Assembly (NCBI GenBank): GCA_019912905.1
Contig: JAIOHO010000557.1
Coordinates: forward strand, 1-6,534
Reading direction: 5' to 3'
DNA length: 6,534 nucleotides
Origin: Anaerolineae bacterium
GTDB taxonomy: Bacteria > Chloroflexota > Anaerolineae > Aggregatilineales > Phototrophicaceae
Shown here: positions 6,510 through 6,534 of the stretch, piece after piece
How positions within the stretch are numbered: the first letter of the stretch is position 1
Layout: the number at the start of each line of letters is the position of its first letter
Translations under genes and position numbers: made by a program
The notes under the pieces: model-generated
Told to the model about the DNA's origin: nothing
Database searches by the model: none
What the model saw: only the letters and a program-made list of their open reading frames with translations

Positions 6510-6527
6510 CCCATAAATGGGATTCTA
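6510..6527 (-). promoter_or_regulatory. Possible -10 box and short palindrome before the glycosyltransferase
   Basis: On the minus strand TAGAAT (6527-6522) resembles a -10 hexamer and would place a transcript start near 6514-6516. Directly downstream is the palindrome CCCAT-TT-ATGGG (6521-6510). The -35 region lies outside the window, so the promoter cannot be judged. The cluster may equally be transcribed from further upstream. Confidence 0.25.
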
Positions 6528-6534
6528 CCACAGG

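Overview
The window looks like chromosomal DNA from a moderately GC-rich bacterium, interrupted by a short AT-rich accessory segment. The bacterial-type prolyl-tRNA synthetase, the polytopic sugar-phosphate transferase and the small MazG-like protein would suit a member of the Chloroflexota or a similar environmental lineage. That assignment is an inference from protein style only; no rRNA or other phylogenetic marker is present.

Layout. (1) Positions 1-864, minus strand: the N-terminal half of prolyl-tRNA synthetase (proS), cut by the left window edge. (2) Positions 865-1098: a very AT-rich divergent intergenic region with candidate promoters for both flanking genes. (3) Positions 1099-2472, plus strand: two AT-rich genes 24 bases apart. 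The first encodes a two-helix membrane protein with a conserved-looking but unassigned cytoplasmic domain. The second encodes a two-helix membrane protein with about four tetratricopeptide repeats (TPRs). (4) Positions 2473-2705: a GC-rich gap between convergent genes, with no gene I can support and no convincing terminator. (5) Positions 2706-6496, minus strand: four GC-rich genes in one direction. In transcription order they are a family 2 glycosyltransferase, a polyprenyl-phosphate sugar-1-phosphate transferase that starts polysaccharide synthesis, a MazG-like nucleotide pyrophosphohydrolase, and an aminoglycoside/choline-kinase-fold phosphotransferase. The last two overlap by four bases (ATGA).

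How they work together. The glycosyltransferase and the priming transferase are a usual pair for exopolysaccharide, capsule or O-antigen assembly at the inner membrane. The MazG-like and kinase-like genes follow in the same direction and are translationally coupled to each other, but their link to glycan synthesis is not evident from sequence. The AT-rich pair is the most unusual part. Its composition differs sharply from both flanks, it carries its own likely promoter, and both products appear to be anchored by two N-terminal membrane helices. It is best read as a laterally acquired two-gene module of unknown function. Nothing in it identifies a known defence, toxin or secretion system.
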